Shown here: in pieces, positions 9,001 to 14,987 of the stretch | Layout: each line of letters starts with the position of its first letter | Position numbering within the stretch: the stretch's first letter is position 1 | IMG/VR virus record: IMGVR_UViG_3300025141_000494 | Span: 1 to 30,489 of that record | Reading direction: 5' to 3' (one strand) | Length of the DNA stretch: 30,489 bases | Origin: a virus | Notes under the pieces: model-generated | What the model saw: the letters and a program-made list of their open reading frames with translations, nothing else | Database searches by the model: none | Told to the model about the DNA's origin: nothing | Made by a program: the position numbers and the translations under genes

Positions 9001-10732
9001 CGTAGAAAACACTGAAGGCACTACTCCGGACGATCCTGCTACCCCAGAAGATGAATTCTCTCTGCCGACGGACGGGAGCGTCGACCCATGGCATCTCATC
9101 CTCACCGACGAGGCCCTCGTGACGATGTTGAACGACCCGGCATACGGCATGCTCAGCCTGTACACGGCGAAAAAGAAGGAAGAGATGAAGGAAATTATTC
9201 CGCACTACTGGCAGCACGACTCGGCGACTCTATTCGATTGGGAGTGGACACAACGCCTTGTCTTGCGTAATTTTAGTGAAGACGAGTTAGCCGCTCTTTC
9301 AAATCTAGCATGTAGACATTTACATCCAGATTATATATACGAATTGGATGAAAAACTTTCTGGCTATTGTATGGATCAGCAAGGCACCGGCACGGTTACG
9401 GAAATCACACCTAAACCACCCCCACCTCCACCAACGGGAATCGAACAAACAGATTTAGGTCCATATATTCCTGGGTTGACTCTTACTGACAGCCAGCAAT
9501 TACAAGAAATGTTAAAGGCCACGAATGCCGGCGCAATGAAACACTTAACTAATAATTTTCATCAATTCTTTTATAAAAATCTAGCTCAAAGCATGATAAC
9601 TGAGTTGAAAGAAACACCAGAATTTAAATTGATGTATAATCATTTATTTCCAATGAAAAACTATATGTCTCTGTCTTTCGCCATGGCCGGAGATAGCTTG
9701 TCTAAATTTATTAAGGAACCAACAGACGTCTTGCGGGGAACAAAAAATACCTTATTTCAGATTATGAAAGGAATAGAAAATTCTTTGGATTACACGTTTA
9801 TTCCTGAACCAATTGCCGACTTCTTAGAAAATCAAATGCCGGCCAATATGCCAGACACGATGGCGCAAGATCCAAATATGTCAAACATAATATTGTGGAT
9901 TATAATACGAACTTCTTTATTAATTCTTAAAGGGTTTGTTGAGGTTACCGACCCCGCAATTGCATTGGCTAAAGCCATAATTATGGCCGCCAATGCTATA
10001 CAACAAGCTATTATTTCTGCTTTAGAATCTGGAGTTTGGATTGCAAAACAGTCAGCACAGGCCGCAATCGCAGCTGCCGACATGGCCATGTTAACTATCG
10101 AAAGCACCATGTCCGGCGTCGCGGTCGCGGCGAAGTCAGCTATCGACATGTATTCAACGGTCGTATTTGATCCTGGCAACTTAGACGCGGATCCGCCAAT
10201 CATGCCTAACCCAGCTGATAGCCTAAAAGATTATATCGAGATTGAGGTCGAGGAATCATTTGATACCTGGGTCTTGGAGCTGACCACACCTCCTTGGATT
10301 GACAAGCTGGATAGTGAGCCGACCACTGATGGCTCTCTTACAGCTCGTGAAAAGTGGGATAAGATGGCTGCCGATATGAAAAAGCTGCAAGACGCTCAAA
10401 AAGAATATAAAAAAGCTAAGAAGAAAAAAGAATCGATTCAAACTGATGTTATGAAGACAATTAAAAATATGGAAGAGGGCATCGCAGAAGCAAAGGAAGA
10501 ATTAAGAAAAGTTTTTGCATCTCCGTACTTATTGCCGGGCTTGTGGGCTGCAATGATCCCCTCTATGATGCCATGGGGCGGCGGTATTATGCCTCCACCC
10601 TTGCCCGGAGGGCCATCCAGCACTATACCTGGCATGATATATCTTGCATTAATTTTCGTAGATCAATGGGAACAAAATCAGCATGATGAGTTTTTTGGTG
10701 ACGACGATCCAAATTGTGATGATTATCTTTAA
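2..10732 (+). CDS. Giant virion structural protein, 5' end outside window (>=3576 aa)
   Basis: The frame is open from base 2 (ATA TGC AAT GAT) to the TAA at 10730-10732, so the gene starts upstream; the GTG at 68 has no convincing ribosome-binding site and is unlikely to be the start. Residues are counted from the codon at base 2. I recognise no catalytic domain. Hydrophobic stretches lie near residues 342-355, 663-683, 1958-1985 and 3295-3314. The last is followed by an Ala-rich helical stretch to about 3387 and a Lys/Glu-rich probable coiled coil at about 3450-3505. Other marks are a six-proline run near 3140, a 9-residue tandem repeat (bases 6884-6973), a possible internal duplication, and several acidic Gly/Pro/Asp-rich loops with GC-rich codons. 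The C-terminus is Gly/Pro-rich, then hydrophobic, then acidic. Lying directly upstream of gp25- and gp6-like genes, it is probably a virion protein of the tail hub or baseplate. The hydrophobic segments could suit a tape-measure-like or membrane-contacting part. The exact function is unknown. Confidence 0.85.
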   Translation: MCNDLKSALNEVKPKIASYSGTVFDDTDQEFEIDRVLEILAGSGDVGDLPTLLADFLRRQAFPRATNQDYIGNLIVEAAASITNPDSDDGSKHIIQIGIKDNDVVGEGVRETISYVLFSPDPKKLKDKDTLTTDFNLFYFDPYITSDEASGPEEEIRRSAVPLRIGLSDLRRSLEGVYPSMALHFLLSHSTITNPRFKSAMGGAPARGGPANWINFLLNYSVPPVKITDETAGAQEEPTPECPDGDLDKCCDEWITQLESATNVWGQEQRILMAKVKNKCGDHYFKKFKKSTPASDPEATRKALEEKSKGLESVGPQEGSAWPPWQLKWIYENLLGLIDVEGIIALIILCIQSKLGIELTAQGICRAALIELIKEMGIGKMEEALLAGAFGDPERYQDLIGAVSNSPTQDPISIDQSFKNAPIATYMSMMLETEDITSPPSWLNYTTIAMISALEQGGYVIELVPGDRPKSVIDDMPGYLMFPAGNEFTNTSNSALSSIYGEQVVIGGTYTWLEIEDERQRLLEQGFTKQDIEGQLVYRGYLKPSGKHFESIPETLQQLRSDLAEATGSGQLGATLQDAEDWLDYILSIINLQEMCELLVGSILEGLEDLLKDPLGFLSGGIGDWWDDFLDALKRKFSFPLPNFKWPDKLTTDTHMGDYGQKLLEMMLSLIIAILSQILNLVIKDALLKCIEEEEEDGLATNPNPPGQPPPSLRIPGINSLLQNETPNLAGGIPFPALSGLMDDLLNSLSPSQLCELLNGTASKQTLYGLLLRIREQRETLIKNAADSLMMSNPGLTEIDAINISSEKIKKSLDSMSDIKSMFVSLKEKAEENNINLDLLACDSLTPSSPMISDVCTAFYDREGRAISLQEAGMTEDEANEQIDSDLSALIGKIAGHAPALFADGINGALRGLPDMCETGGFAAPPGVTNAMNMITDNILDNVKGSLIQDLTAIMYFAVPPRAVLAITDPHKMIEAHELMKKFVVKPSQRRAIAYIGPLNFFPAADRAEIFREMPVYPIIYGTAGMSYGNYRFSFTDDELNSLIQEDTYTKQEIDAWERPGGGTGNVPYYITNSPKELNANYRDVWSDATLTNMGVDRYYTNEETRGIYQRYIEAHPEVENDVQTHNFFKPATFLRLLKEPSFYLFPQGSTKGEGNIKLSIAQNLLLTSYASSNPPSPGSPAEQAISTENPHEFIDYLNDNDDAYERIRRVTYEKFNSLIKDVTLSEMLLELTHIKNPLWTGQKQGHSPNLPNLWQKKRDLRLLRKSHSIHTPLKLIHPDPDVWMFMFHWYVGLPLGDLHYEYMDTLDRIDAGGGSPSLSDTDPSQWSEFGTYIGGSSATQLSGENPPENYNDPGTPLSAGRWRTWAQYAESLKRSPGMFSLLGYAEDHLLSAEGSHAPEDAAAAEDPPTFDNYDFEVTMGHEYDEGVSDDVEFWDDEGEGAPKALIYAFMELTLGEAIGLTDERLEFLYPEFPGAYVDGVLLTQTSSKFGGDWAESPSSFAPDIFNGRQMVPLYVTFKQTFIDPESILAQSPKDMAEFFSAARDPVNEELYEYLSNTDLFPQVLGFSDDNPHLIDPDLTAEDTTPTMGQTQAYSEYVKMSIYNYDSYNPNILKFDLPFTQIFQDVAGVNGTTGFDSGQKIQEIFDTFTSKLTDTDESELSSLVNSLKIETSEDSLVYQNMLGIDRDSLLPQIGLYKDTFRVLKGKLTKIEDYDVPPGPLARDTSVQNALYDYNSTKDVESDVLELIKKIYGNVEVPVSKISENYGPVFQGKGSNFVVPVPHDAQTPRKDFSYAVEPLNFKAQVFGQLMTYKFFEKYEQYSDPVWYKAGGEVISGAPNKEDMKKNLNFVLSTHGFSSLQYAYSNQMFAKLKRSRLHERGFMKQLWDRVLKSGGKGNKNISEACLNIFGQLGMSNIDEEKLNTDFFKIASAKQDIMEYYNKSLCRDVYEKNSFEENAVRMALLQGIVILIVKIYTLEMYIASVIAWDSFNLENVFETDFMVNIIVSNIEKDLKKHLARPGRGPDDVLPKYSVLDRIGIYAKDIVEKTLGTKSEEELAEKLKVRSALAYMIADEGKKIYDIIVDPVDGIFRNGNPISTDLELDILMNSDTDFYTQYKDKVNDDITVNPVKFQNLYHMGDYEYVVDVRFHENIYTLNYGSGEIQDLYGPAGREIHLYTPEMDGPLTLVPGEDEQGAQLPYTGMPAGGYEAAPLGQPVQFTSPAQLGLTTDVEWRGVSFADHTPTYAKRHINMYGFNETPIVKKKKSKNFFHSLPYNYYEGTCGFDTGKPEAFVTGPADVGVVPDPDVVGVAPDPDVVGVAPDPDVVPAPPEPGDMDGAGMPADEDTAGSWTVINPYMPPEEKGPMCDYSTPFLKYVEPSIINGRRDFHETVHNYGLRALGNLGDKSHHQYSEYIKIRDLMITQLGRADGFNKEMYKHTQSGNAFNGNFGNITFQPYVKVVDWTPEEIAQNQSKYEVTLYQENAGGNISIEPCANPHNIIHIPFGEYAQAFFESMNATRNNNIFSAYIYDYIPLTIWSNFYSEIFLKLLYTDFADTMKPFYEKYGFEPFFKEIKFGIRLSYSTTLSVDESIPELDLKEFMRNSFGHGQPDTLGTHPVPAWGLKSSKTFFSHRPYYVDAPPENGQWDTAEYPEAKFKICDELQIPVVEIERNIVSVPNAYSFLVGENNTLISLEKLGIYDEGTHALFGETLTDLSFPQISPETKAAKSEKILSKKDLDSGWQEGKPHPDSPEPGSVFDAGAYSDQYIQSDCVDRHGFDVNTDPNSSPITQEQWNQAALRYDQAKLIIRLAPQFSKELFEYFNGNKGLLNSDVFADGYKQHIGVQFGETIPVNNASWPEEENDEPEWGGGGGTLDVGGQWAPPNAAPDASSYNPRGIINDRRWTYTLGDSDRCKSPEWWTDEHNDPTGWGYVEDLPSGEYSPMLKFDYMVNPIWGNYPSYTPRDYPEYIAVYVHRHEWDFQGLDEPLTEKDPEFSAFYKKQYQAWHVENTEGTTPDDPATPEDEFSLPTDGSVDPWHLILTDEALVTMLNDPAYGMLSLYTAKKKEEMKEIIPHYWQHDSATLFDWEWTQRLVLRNFSEDELAALSNLACRHLHPDYIYELDEKLSGYCMDQQGTGTVTEITPKPPPPPPTGIEQTDLGPYIPGLTLTDSQQLQEMLKATNAGAMKHLTNNFHQFFYKNLAQSMITELKETPEFKLMYNHLFPMKNYMSLSFAMAGDSLSKFIKEPTDVLRGTKNTLFQIMKGIENSLDYTFIPEPIADFLENQMPANMPDTMAQDPNMSNIILWIIIRTSLLILKGFVEVTDPAIALAKAIIMAANAIQQAIISALESGVWIAKQSAQAAIAAADMAMLTIESTMSGVAVAAKSAIDMYSTVVFDPGNLDADPPIMPNPADSLKDYIEIEVEESFDTWVLELTTPPWIDKLDSEPTTDGSLTAREKWDKMAADMKKLQDAQKEYKKAKKKKESIQTDVMKTIKNMEEGIAEAKEELRKVFASPYLLPGLWAAMIPSMMPWGGGIMPPPLPGGPSSTIPGMIYLALIFVDQWEQNQHDEFFGDDDPNCDDYL
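6884..6973 (+). repeat. 27-bp in-frame tandem repeat, about three copies
   Basis: GTGGGCGTC recurs at 6887, 6914 and 6941 with an exact 27-base period, and GGATCCCGACGTC recurs with the same spacing. The unit encodes VVGVAPDPD. The first copy differs (DVGVVPDPD), and the array ends in a degenerate VVPAPPEPG. It sits inside a GC-rich, Pro/Asp/Gly-rich patch (about 6870-7045) of the giant gene, between ordinary AT-rich coding sequence. It is probably an extended or flexible linker that can change length by slippage without losing frame. Confidence 0.9.
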
Positions 10733-10815
10733 GTCTATTACTGGCATGATTTTAATCCTTTAACTATTTATAAGTGCACTTGAGAATCTGTCTAAAATAT
10801 GTTTAGGGGACAAAA
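10733..10815 (+). promoter_or_regulatory. Only sizeable intergenic gap; candidate regulatory region and RBS upstream of gp25-like gene
   Basis: These 83 bases separate the giant gene from the gp25-like gene, while every other junction is 37 bases or less. The gap is AT-rich. It contains a perfect 10-bp palindrome AAGTGCACTT (10772-10781) and TATTTATA (10765-10772), whose reverse complement is the T4 late-promoter box TATAAATA. An AGGGG ribosome-binding sequence lies at 10805-10809, about 6 bases before the ATG at 10816. I see no clear sigma70 pair on the + strand and no stem-loop plus U-run terminator. A promoter here is plausible but not demonstrated. Confidence 0.45.
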
Positions 10816-11211
10816 ATGAGCGCTATAGGACCAAGACTACCTTTGATGAAAGATGAAGTGTTCGGACATTTTTCTCTTATTACTGAATATAAAGAAGAAA
10901 TAAAACAAAATTTAAAAAATCTTCTTTTAACGGCGCCAGGAGAAAAAATGATGAATCCTGATTTTGGGGTTGGAATGCGTCACTTTTTATTTGAGCCTAG
11001 AAAACATAGTATTTCTGGTATGAGACAAAAAATAGATAATCAAATAAGAAAATATATGCCTTTTTTAAGAAACCTTCGAGTACAGTTTGATACTAATACA
11101 GATCAAGATTATTTAAACGATTCAAATATTTTATCTGTAACGATTATATACGACATACCAAACTTGAACTTGTCTACCAGCTTGGTCTTAACCAAGGAGG
11201 ATATTAATTAA
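10816..11211 (+). CDS. 25: T4 gp25-like / P2 gpW-like baseplate wedge protein
   Basis: This 131-aa protein matches the usual length of T4 gp25 (about 132 aa). It carries the family signature: LLLTAPGEKMMNPDFG near residues 36-51, then HFLFEPR with the conserved EPR motif at residues 60-62. In T4-type baseplates gp25 joins the wedge, and its EPR motif contacts the gp6/gp7 core helical bundle near the inner tube and sheath start. The ATG at 10816 follows an AGGGG sequence at good spacing, and the length fits the family, so the start is well supported. Its last codons overlap the ribosome-binding site of the next gene. A gp6-like gene immediately downstream agrees with the W-J order in P2-like phages. 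The family name recalls lysozyme-like annotations, but this is a structural protein. Confidence 0.93.
   Translation: MSAIGPRLPLMKDEVFGHFSLITEYKEEIKQNLKNLLLTAPGEKMMNPDFGVGMRHFLFEPRKHSISGMRQKIDNQIRKYMPFLRNLRVQFDTNTDQDYLNDSNILSVTIIYDIPNLNLSTSLVLTKEDIN
11194..11200 (+). promoter_or_regulatory. Strong Shine-Dalgarno (AAGGAGG) inside the end of the gp25-like gene
   Basis: AAGGAGG lies 14 bases before the ATG at 11215 and within the last codons of the preceding gene, whose TAA is at 11209-11211. The spacing is longer than ideal, but there is no better start codon in that frame. It implies coupled translation of the two wedge proteins. Confidence 0.6.
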
Positions 11212-11214
11212 AAC

Positions 11215-13011
11215 ATGTCTAAAAAAGATAAAAAACTTATAAGATACACTGATAGAGATTTTAATTCCATAAAAGAGAGCTTAGTAAACTATACTAAAAG
11301 ATATTACCCTAATGTTTTTCAAGACTTTTCAGAAGCGTCATTTGGCTCTCTCATGTTAGATACTGTTTCATATGTGGGAGATGTATTGTCCTTTTATTTA
11401 GACTATCAAGCTAATGAATCATTTTTAGACACTGCTATAGAATACAATAATATACTAAGACACGGTGAACAAGTTGGCTATAAACAACCATTAAAAGCAA
11501 ACTCTTTTGGAGTGGTGTCCTTATTCATCTTAGCACCAGTTACTCCGGATGGATCAGATCCAGATGTTAACTATTTACCTATACTCGTACGCGGAACTAA
11601 ATTTTCCAGTTTGTCGGGTCAGATATTTACTTTAATAGACAATGTGGACTTTGCAAATCCTGATAATGAAATTGTAACTGCCACTTCAAATACGGGCGAC
11701 GGCGCCTCTGTTTCATATGCTGTAAAGGCATATGGAAGAGTTATGTCTGGAGAACTTAACGAACAAACTGTTAATGTTGGTAATTTTACTAGATTTTTGT
11801 CAATTGCACTGACAGACCCAAATATTACGGAGATAGTATCTATAACTGATTCCGAGGGGCATGAATATTATGAAGTTGATTATTTATCACAAGACACAGT
11901 ATTCAGGACGGTGATAAACAAAGATGTCGGCACAAGGAAACACGCTCCGGAAAAGATAGTTGCAACATCTGTGCCCCGACGGTTTATCACTTTTAATAAA
12001 TTTGGGCAAATTTTTGTAAAATTTGGTTACGGCTCTGAATCTTCTTTAAAAACTGATAATATAACTCATCCATCTAACATCGTTTTAAAGATGCATGGCC
12101 GCGCATACGAAAATGATGCATCCTTTGACCCATCAAACCTTCTAGAAACGGATAAATTTGGCATTTCTCCTGCGAACACTACTTTAAGAATTGTGTATCG
12201 AACAAACACAGTTGATAAAACTAACGTAGCAACCAACGGGCTAACCAAGGTGTCTGAGCCATTATTTGTTTTTGGTAAAAATGCTATAGTCGCTAGTAAA
12301 ATTAATTTGGTAAGGGACAGTATTGAGGCAACAAACGAAAAGCCAATTCTAGGAGATGTTTCTTTGCCAACAACTAAAGAATTAAGACAGCGCGTTAATG
12401 ATGTTTTCGCCTCTCAAAATCGTGCTGTAACAGCGAATGACTATGAGGCCTTGGTTTATAGGATGCCTGCTAAATTTGGCAGAGTCAAGAGAGCAAAAAT
12501 AATAAGAGATCATGATTCTTTTAAAAGAAATTTAAATTTGTATTTGCTATCAGAAGATTCTAATGAAAATTTTGTAATTAGCAACCAAATTTTGAAAAAT
12601 AATTTAAAGCTATGGCTCAATAACTATCGTATGATAAACGACACAATTGATATTTTAGACCCTAAAATTATTAATATAAAGATTAACTTTGTCGCTGTGG
12701 TTGATTATTCACAAAATAAATATGAAGCGCTTACTGTGGCGATCAAAGAAATACAAAACATGTTCAGGGAAAAACTAGATATAGGAGAGCCAATCTATAT
12801 TACAAAAATTTATGATGTGCTTAATAATCTGGATGAAATTGTCGATGTTACAGATGTAAAAATAGAAAATGTTTCTGGAGGCAATTATTCCGACTCAACT
12901 CTTGAAGCAAGCGGTTATCTCTCTGCCGACGGCCGGATTCTATATGCTCCCGAAGACACTATTTATGAATTAAAATATCCAAATCTAGATATTGAAGGGA
13001 CTATTAAATAA
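11215..13011 (+). CDS. 6: T4 gp6-like / P2 gpJ-like baseplate wedge protein
   Basis: This 598-aa protein is close to T4 gp6 (660 aa). The N-terminus has the typical pattern RYTDRDFNSIKESL, then FSEASFGSLMLDTVSYVGD and LDYQANESFLDTA at about residues 9-75, which is the most conserved part of this family. The central part is beta-rich. The C-terminal half begins near RQRVNDVFASQNRAVTANDYEALV (bases about 12386-12455) and matches the baseplate-J region, in which helical segments alternate with small beta units. In T4 baseplates two gp6 copies with gp7 form the wedge core bundle and close the ring between wedges. It sits 3 bases after the gp25-like gene and overlaps the next ATG by one base (TAATG at 13009-13013), so the wedge genes are translated together. 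The length and motifs look intact. Confidence 0.92.
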   Translation: MSKKDKKLIRYTDRDFNSIKESLVNYTKRYYPNVFQDFSEASFGSLMLDTVSYVGDVLSFYLDYQANESFLDTAIEYNNILRHGEQVGYKQPLKANSFGVVSLFILAPVTPDGSDPDVNYLPILVRGTKFSSLSGQIFTLIDNVDFANPDNEIVTATSNTGDGASVSYAVKAYGRVMSGELNEQTVNVGNFTRFLSIALTDPNITEIVSITDSEGHEYYEVDYLSQDTVFRTVINKDVGTRKHAPEKIVATSVPRRFITFNKFGQIFVKFGYGSESSLKTDNITHPSNIVLKMHGRAYENDASFDPSNLLETDKFGISPANTTLRIVYRTNTVDKTNVATNGLTKVSEPLFVFGKNAIVASKINLVRDSIEATNEKPILGDVSLPTTKELRQRVNDVFASQNRAVTANDYEALVYRMPAKFGRVKRAKIIRDHDSFKRNLNLYLLSEDSNENFVISNQILKNNLKLWLNNYRMINDTIDILDPKIINIKINFVAVVDYSQNKYEALTVAIKEIQNMFREKLDIGEPIYITKIYDVLNNLDEIVDVTDVKIENVSGGNYSDSTLEASGYLSADGRILYAPEDTIYELKYPNLDIEGTIK

Positions 13012-14969
13012 TGGCTATTAAAAAGTATATTGCTAGCTTGGACAACACTATAACTAATGCGAAGGGAGTAGACAAACCTACCCGCGCAACTGGCTCGAAC
13101 ATGGGCGCAGCAGATATACTAGAGACTTTTTCAATTTATGGTTTGGCCACGACTTCTTCAGTCGAATTGTCCCGTATACTGATACAGTTTCCTGTCGACA
13201 AAATATCATCTGATAGAGCAGCTGGTACAATACCCGAACCTGGGAAAGTCAATTTCTTTTTAAGAATGTTTAATGCAAAACACTCAGAGCAATTACCAGA
13301 AAACTTTACTGTTAACGTTTTGGCTGTATCTTCTTCATGGCAAGAGGGTTCAGGCTTGGACATGGAAGGCTACACAGATAAAACAAAAGATAATATCAAA
13401 GGTTCGAATTGGAAGAATGCAAATAATAATTTTGTACAAGCCACGTTGATCGACGCGATTGATACCACAGGTGTTGCTATTAATGATGCATTTACAATGA
13501 CTGTTCCCGCCGCCGCCGGCGGCGACGCAACCGCCCATGTGTTCAATTTTGTTGATACTGCAGTCGCCGGTGCCGGTTCTAATAATTTTGGAATTGCGTT
13601 AGATACTGCAAACACACCAGCCAAGGCCGCGACAGCTGTTGTAGATGCTATAAATGGAACTGTAAACAGCGCCGTGGGATATAACGGAGGAGCCAATGGC
13701 ACGGTTCTAACAGCCGGGACGATTGGCCTCACAGCGGCCATCACAACGGATGAAACTACTAAGATCACTCTAACCATGGACGACACCGGTACAGCTGGAA
13801 ACGTGGCAAATGTCCTTGCAGCCAATACTGGGTTCGAACCCGCGAGTGACCTTCTTAAAATAGCCGCTTTTACTGTCGGCGACGGCGCTTGGACAACAGT
13901 TGGAGGTGATTATCATACGTCTCCTTACGTTTCTGGTTCTACTATGCCAAATTATACTTTTACATTTGTAAATGGCGATGAAGATCTCTTACTTGATGTT
14001 TCTTCTGCTGTAGAAGAGTGGCTGGCCAACAATAAACCAAATTATGGTTTTGGGGTTTTTCTAACCTCTAGTCTTGAAGGTTATGTTTCTAACTCATCGG
14101 GGGATACTGTTGGAGCAATACTTCATAATCCATCCGGACAACAAAAAAGTTGTTATACAAAAAGATTTTTTTCCAGATCTAGTGAATTTTTCTTTAAACA
14201 ACCGGTTATTGAAGCTAGATGGGATTCTAGAGTCATGGACGACAGGGGAAATTTTTATTCTAGTTCATCCATCGCGCCGGCTTTAGACAACTTAAATAAT
14301 CTATATTTATATAACTATATTAGGGGCCGACTAGTCGACATTCCTAGTGCTGAAACATTGGCCGTTAACCTTTATGCCTCTAGCAACGGTGCTCCTTCCG
14401 GACCGAGACTAACTGTTTTGACTGCGTCTAAGGCTAACACTGGTGTTTATAAGGTTACTGGTTCAATCAACACAACTTCTTCTATAATACATGATGTATG
14501 GTCAGGAAGCGTGGGAGGAGAATACAAAACTGGAACGATATCAGTTAAAAACTTTAATAATACTTCCGTACTTAATTCAGATGATTATACACAATTTACT
14601 ACAAAAATAATTAATCTAAAATCAAAATATGCGAAAGACGAAATAGCAAGATTTAGAGTATTTACAAGACCAAGAAATTATAGCCCCACAATTTATACTG
14701 TTGCTAGCACAGAAATGCAACATGTAATCATTCCCAGCGCTTCTTTTGAAATAGTCAGAATAGCTGATAATAATAAGATGATTAATAATTCTACTGGCAG
14801 CTCAACAAATCACACCTATATGTCATATGATAGTTCAGGAAGTTATTTTGATTTAGACATGAAATTGTTGGAGCCAGGCTACATGTACGGAATAAAATTC
14901 TTATTTTATTGTTCAAATGGCTGGAGAAAACAAGAAGAAACATTTAATTTTAGGGTTGAAAATAACTAA
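13011..14969 (+). CDS. DNRLRE-type beta-sandwich virion protein with inserted module
   Basis: This 652-aa protein starts at an ATG overlapping the previous stop, with GAAGGGA about 10 bases upstream. Residues about 1-142 hold the first half of a DNRLRE-like domain: SRILIQFPVDKI, a surface loop, then VLAVSSSWQEGSGLD. The second half resumes around residue 290 with GAWTTVGGDYHTSP and LLLDVSSAVEEWL, then GFGVFLTSS. Between them, residues about 143-280 are a separate Ala/Thr/Gly-rich module with GC-rich codons (listed separately). Next come KRFFSRSSEFFFKQPVIEARW and DDRGNFYSSSSIAPALDNLN, which I recall as strongly conserved in large T4-like aquatic phages, and then C-terminal beta-rich domains ending NFRVENN. 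It lies between the J-like and I-like wedge genes and is probably a baseplate-associated or peripheral tail protein. DNRLRE domains in cell-surface proteins support an adhesive or fibrous role; the phage function is inferred. Confidence 0.85.
   Translation: MAIKKYIASLDNTITNAKGVDKPTRATGSNMGAADILETFSIYGLATTSSVELSRILIQFPVDKISSDRAAGTIPEPGKVNFFLRMFNAKHSEQLPENFTVNVLAVSSSWQEGSGLDMEGYTDKTKDNIKGSNWKNANNNFVQATLIDAIDTTGVAINDAFTMTVPAAAGGDATAHVFNFVDTAVAGAGSNNFGIALDTANTPAKAATAVVDAINGTVNSAVGYNGGANGTVLTAGTIGLTAAITTDETTKITLTMDDTGTAGNVANVLAANTGFEPASDLLKIAAFTVGDGAWTTVGGDYHTSPYVSGSTMPNYTFTFVNGDEDLLLDVSSAVEEWLANNKPNYGFGVFLTSSLEGYVSNSSGDTVGAILHNPSGQQKSCYTKRFFSRSSEFFFKQPVIEARWDSRVMDDRGNFYSSSSIAPALDNLNNLYLYNYIRGRLVDIPSAETLAVNLYASSNGAPSGPRLTVLTASKANTGVYKVTGSINTTSSIIHDVWSGSVGGEYKTGTISVKNFNNTSVLNSDDYTQFTTKIINLKSKYAKDEIARFRVFTRPRNYSPTIYTVASTEMQHVIIPSASFEIVRIADNNKMINNSTGSSTNHTYMSYDSSGSYFDLDMKLLEPGYMYGIKFLFYCSNGWRKQEETFNFRVENN
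13437..13850 (+). other. Inserted beta-rich module, copy A (residues about 143-280 of the DNRLRE protein)
   Basis: The segment has the order: Phe-rich strand (HVFNFVDT), a strand ending FGIALDT, a helix with AKAATAVVDAINGTV, then GTIGLTAAIT, KITLTMDDT and GTAGN. The same order (F-x-F strand, V-x-IGL strand, helix with VNAING, then I-x-L strand and Asn-rich end) occurs in the 1959-aa protein at 22474-22797. It interrupts the DNRLRE fold between its WQEG and WTTVGG parts. Base composition rises sharply here: the stretch at 13505-13530 is almost pure GCC/GGC/GAC codons, against AT-rich codons on both sides. It is best read as an acquired domain insertion. Confidence 0.6.
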
Positions 14970-14987
14970 TACGGCTGGGTTTCTCTT

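Noticed and set aside
10733-10800. Rho-independent terminator after the giant gene
   Set aside because: The only palindrome (AAGTGCACTT) has no loop and is not followed by a T-run.
13437-13850. Diversity-generating retroelement target or mobile element in the module
   Set aside because: No reverse transcriptase, template repeat, adenine-biased variation or inverted repeats are visible in the window; a domain insertion explains the pattern better.
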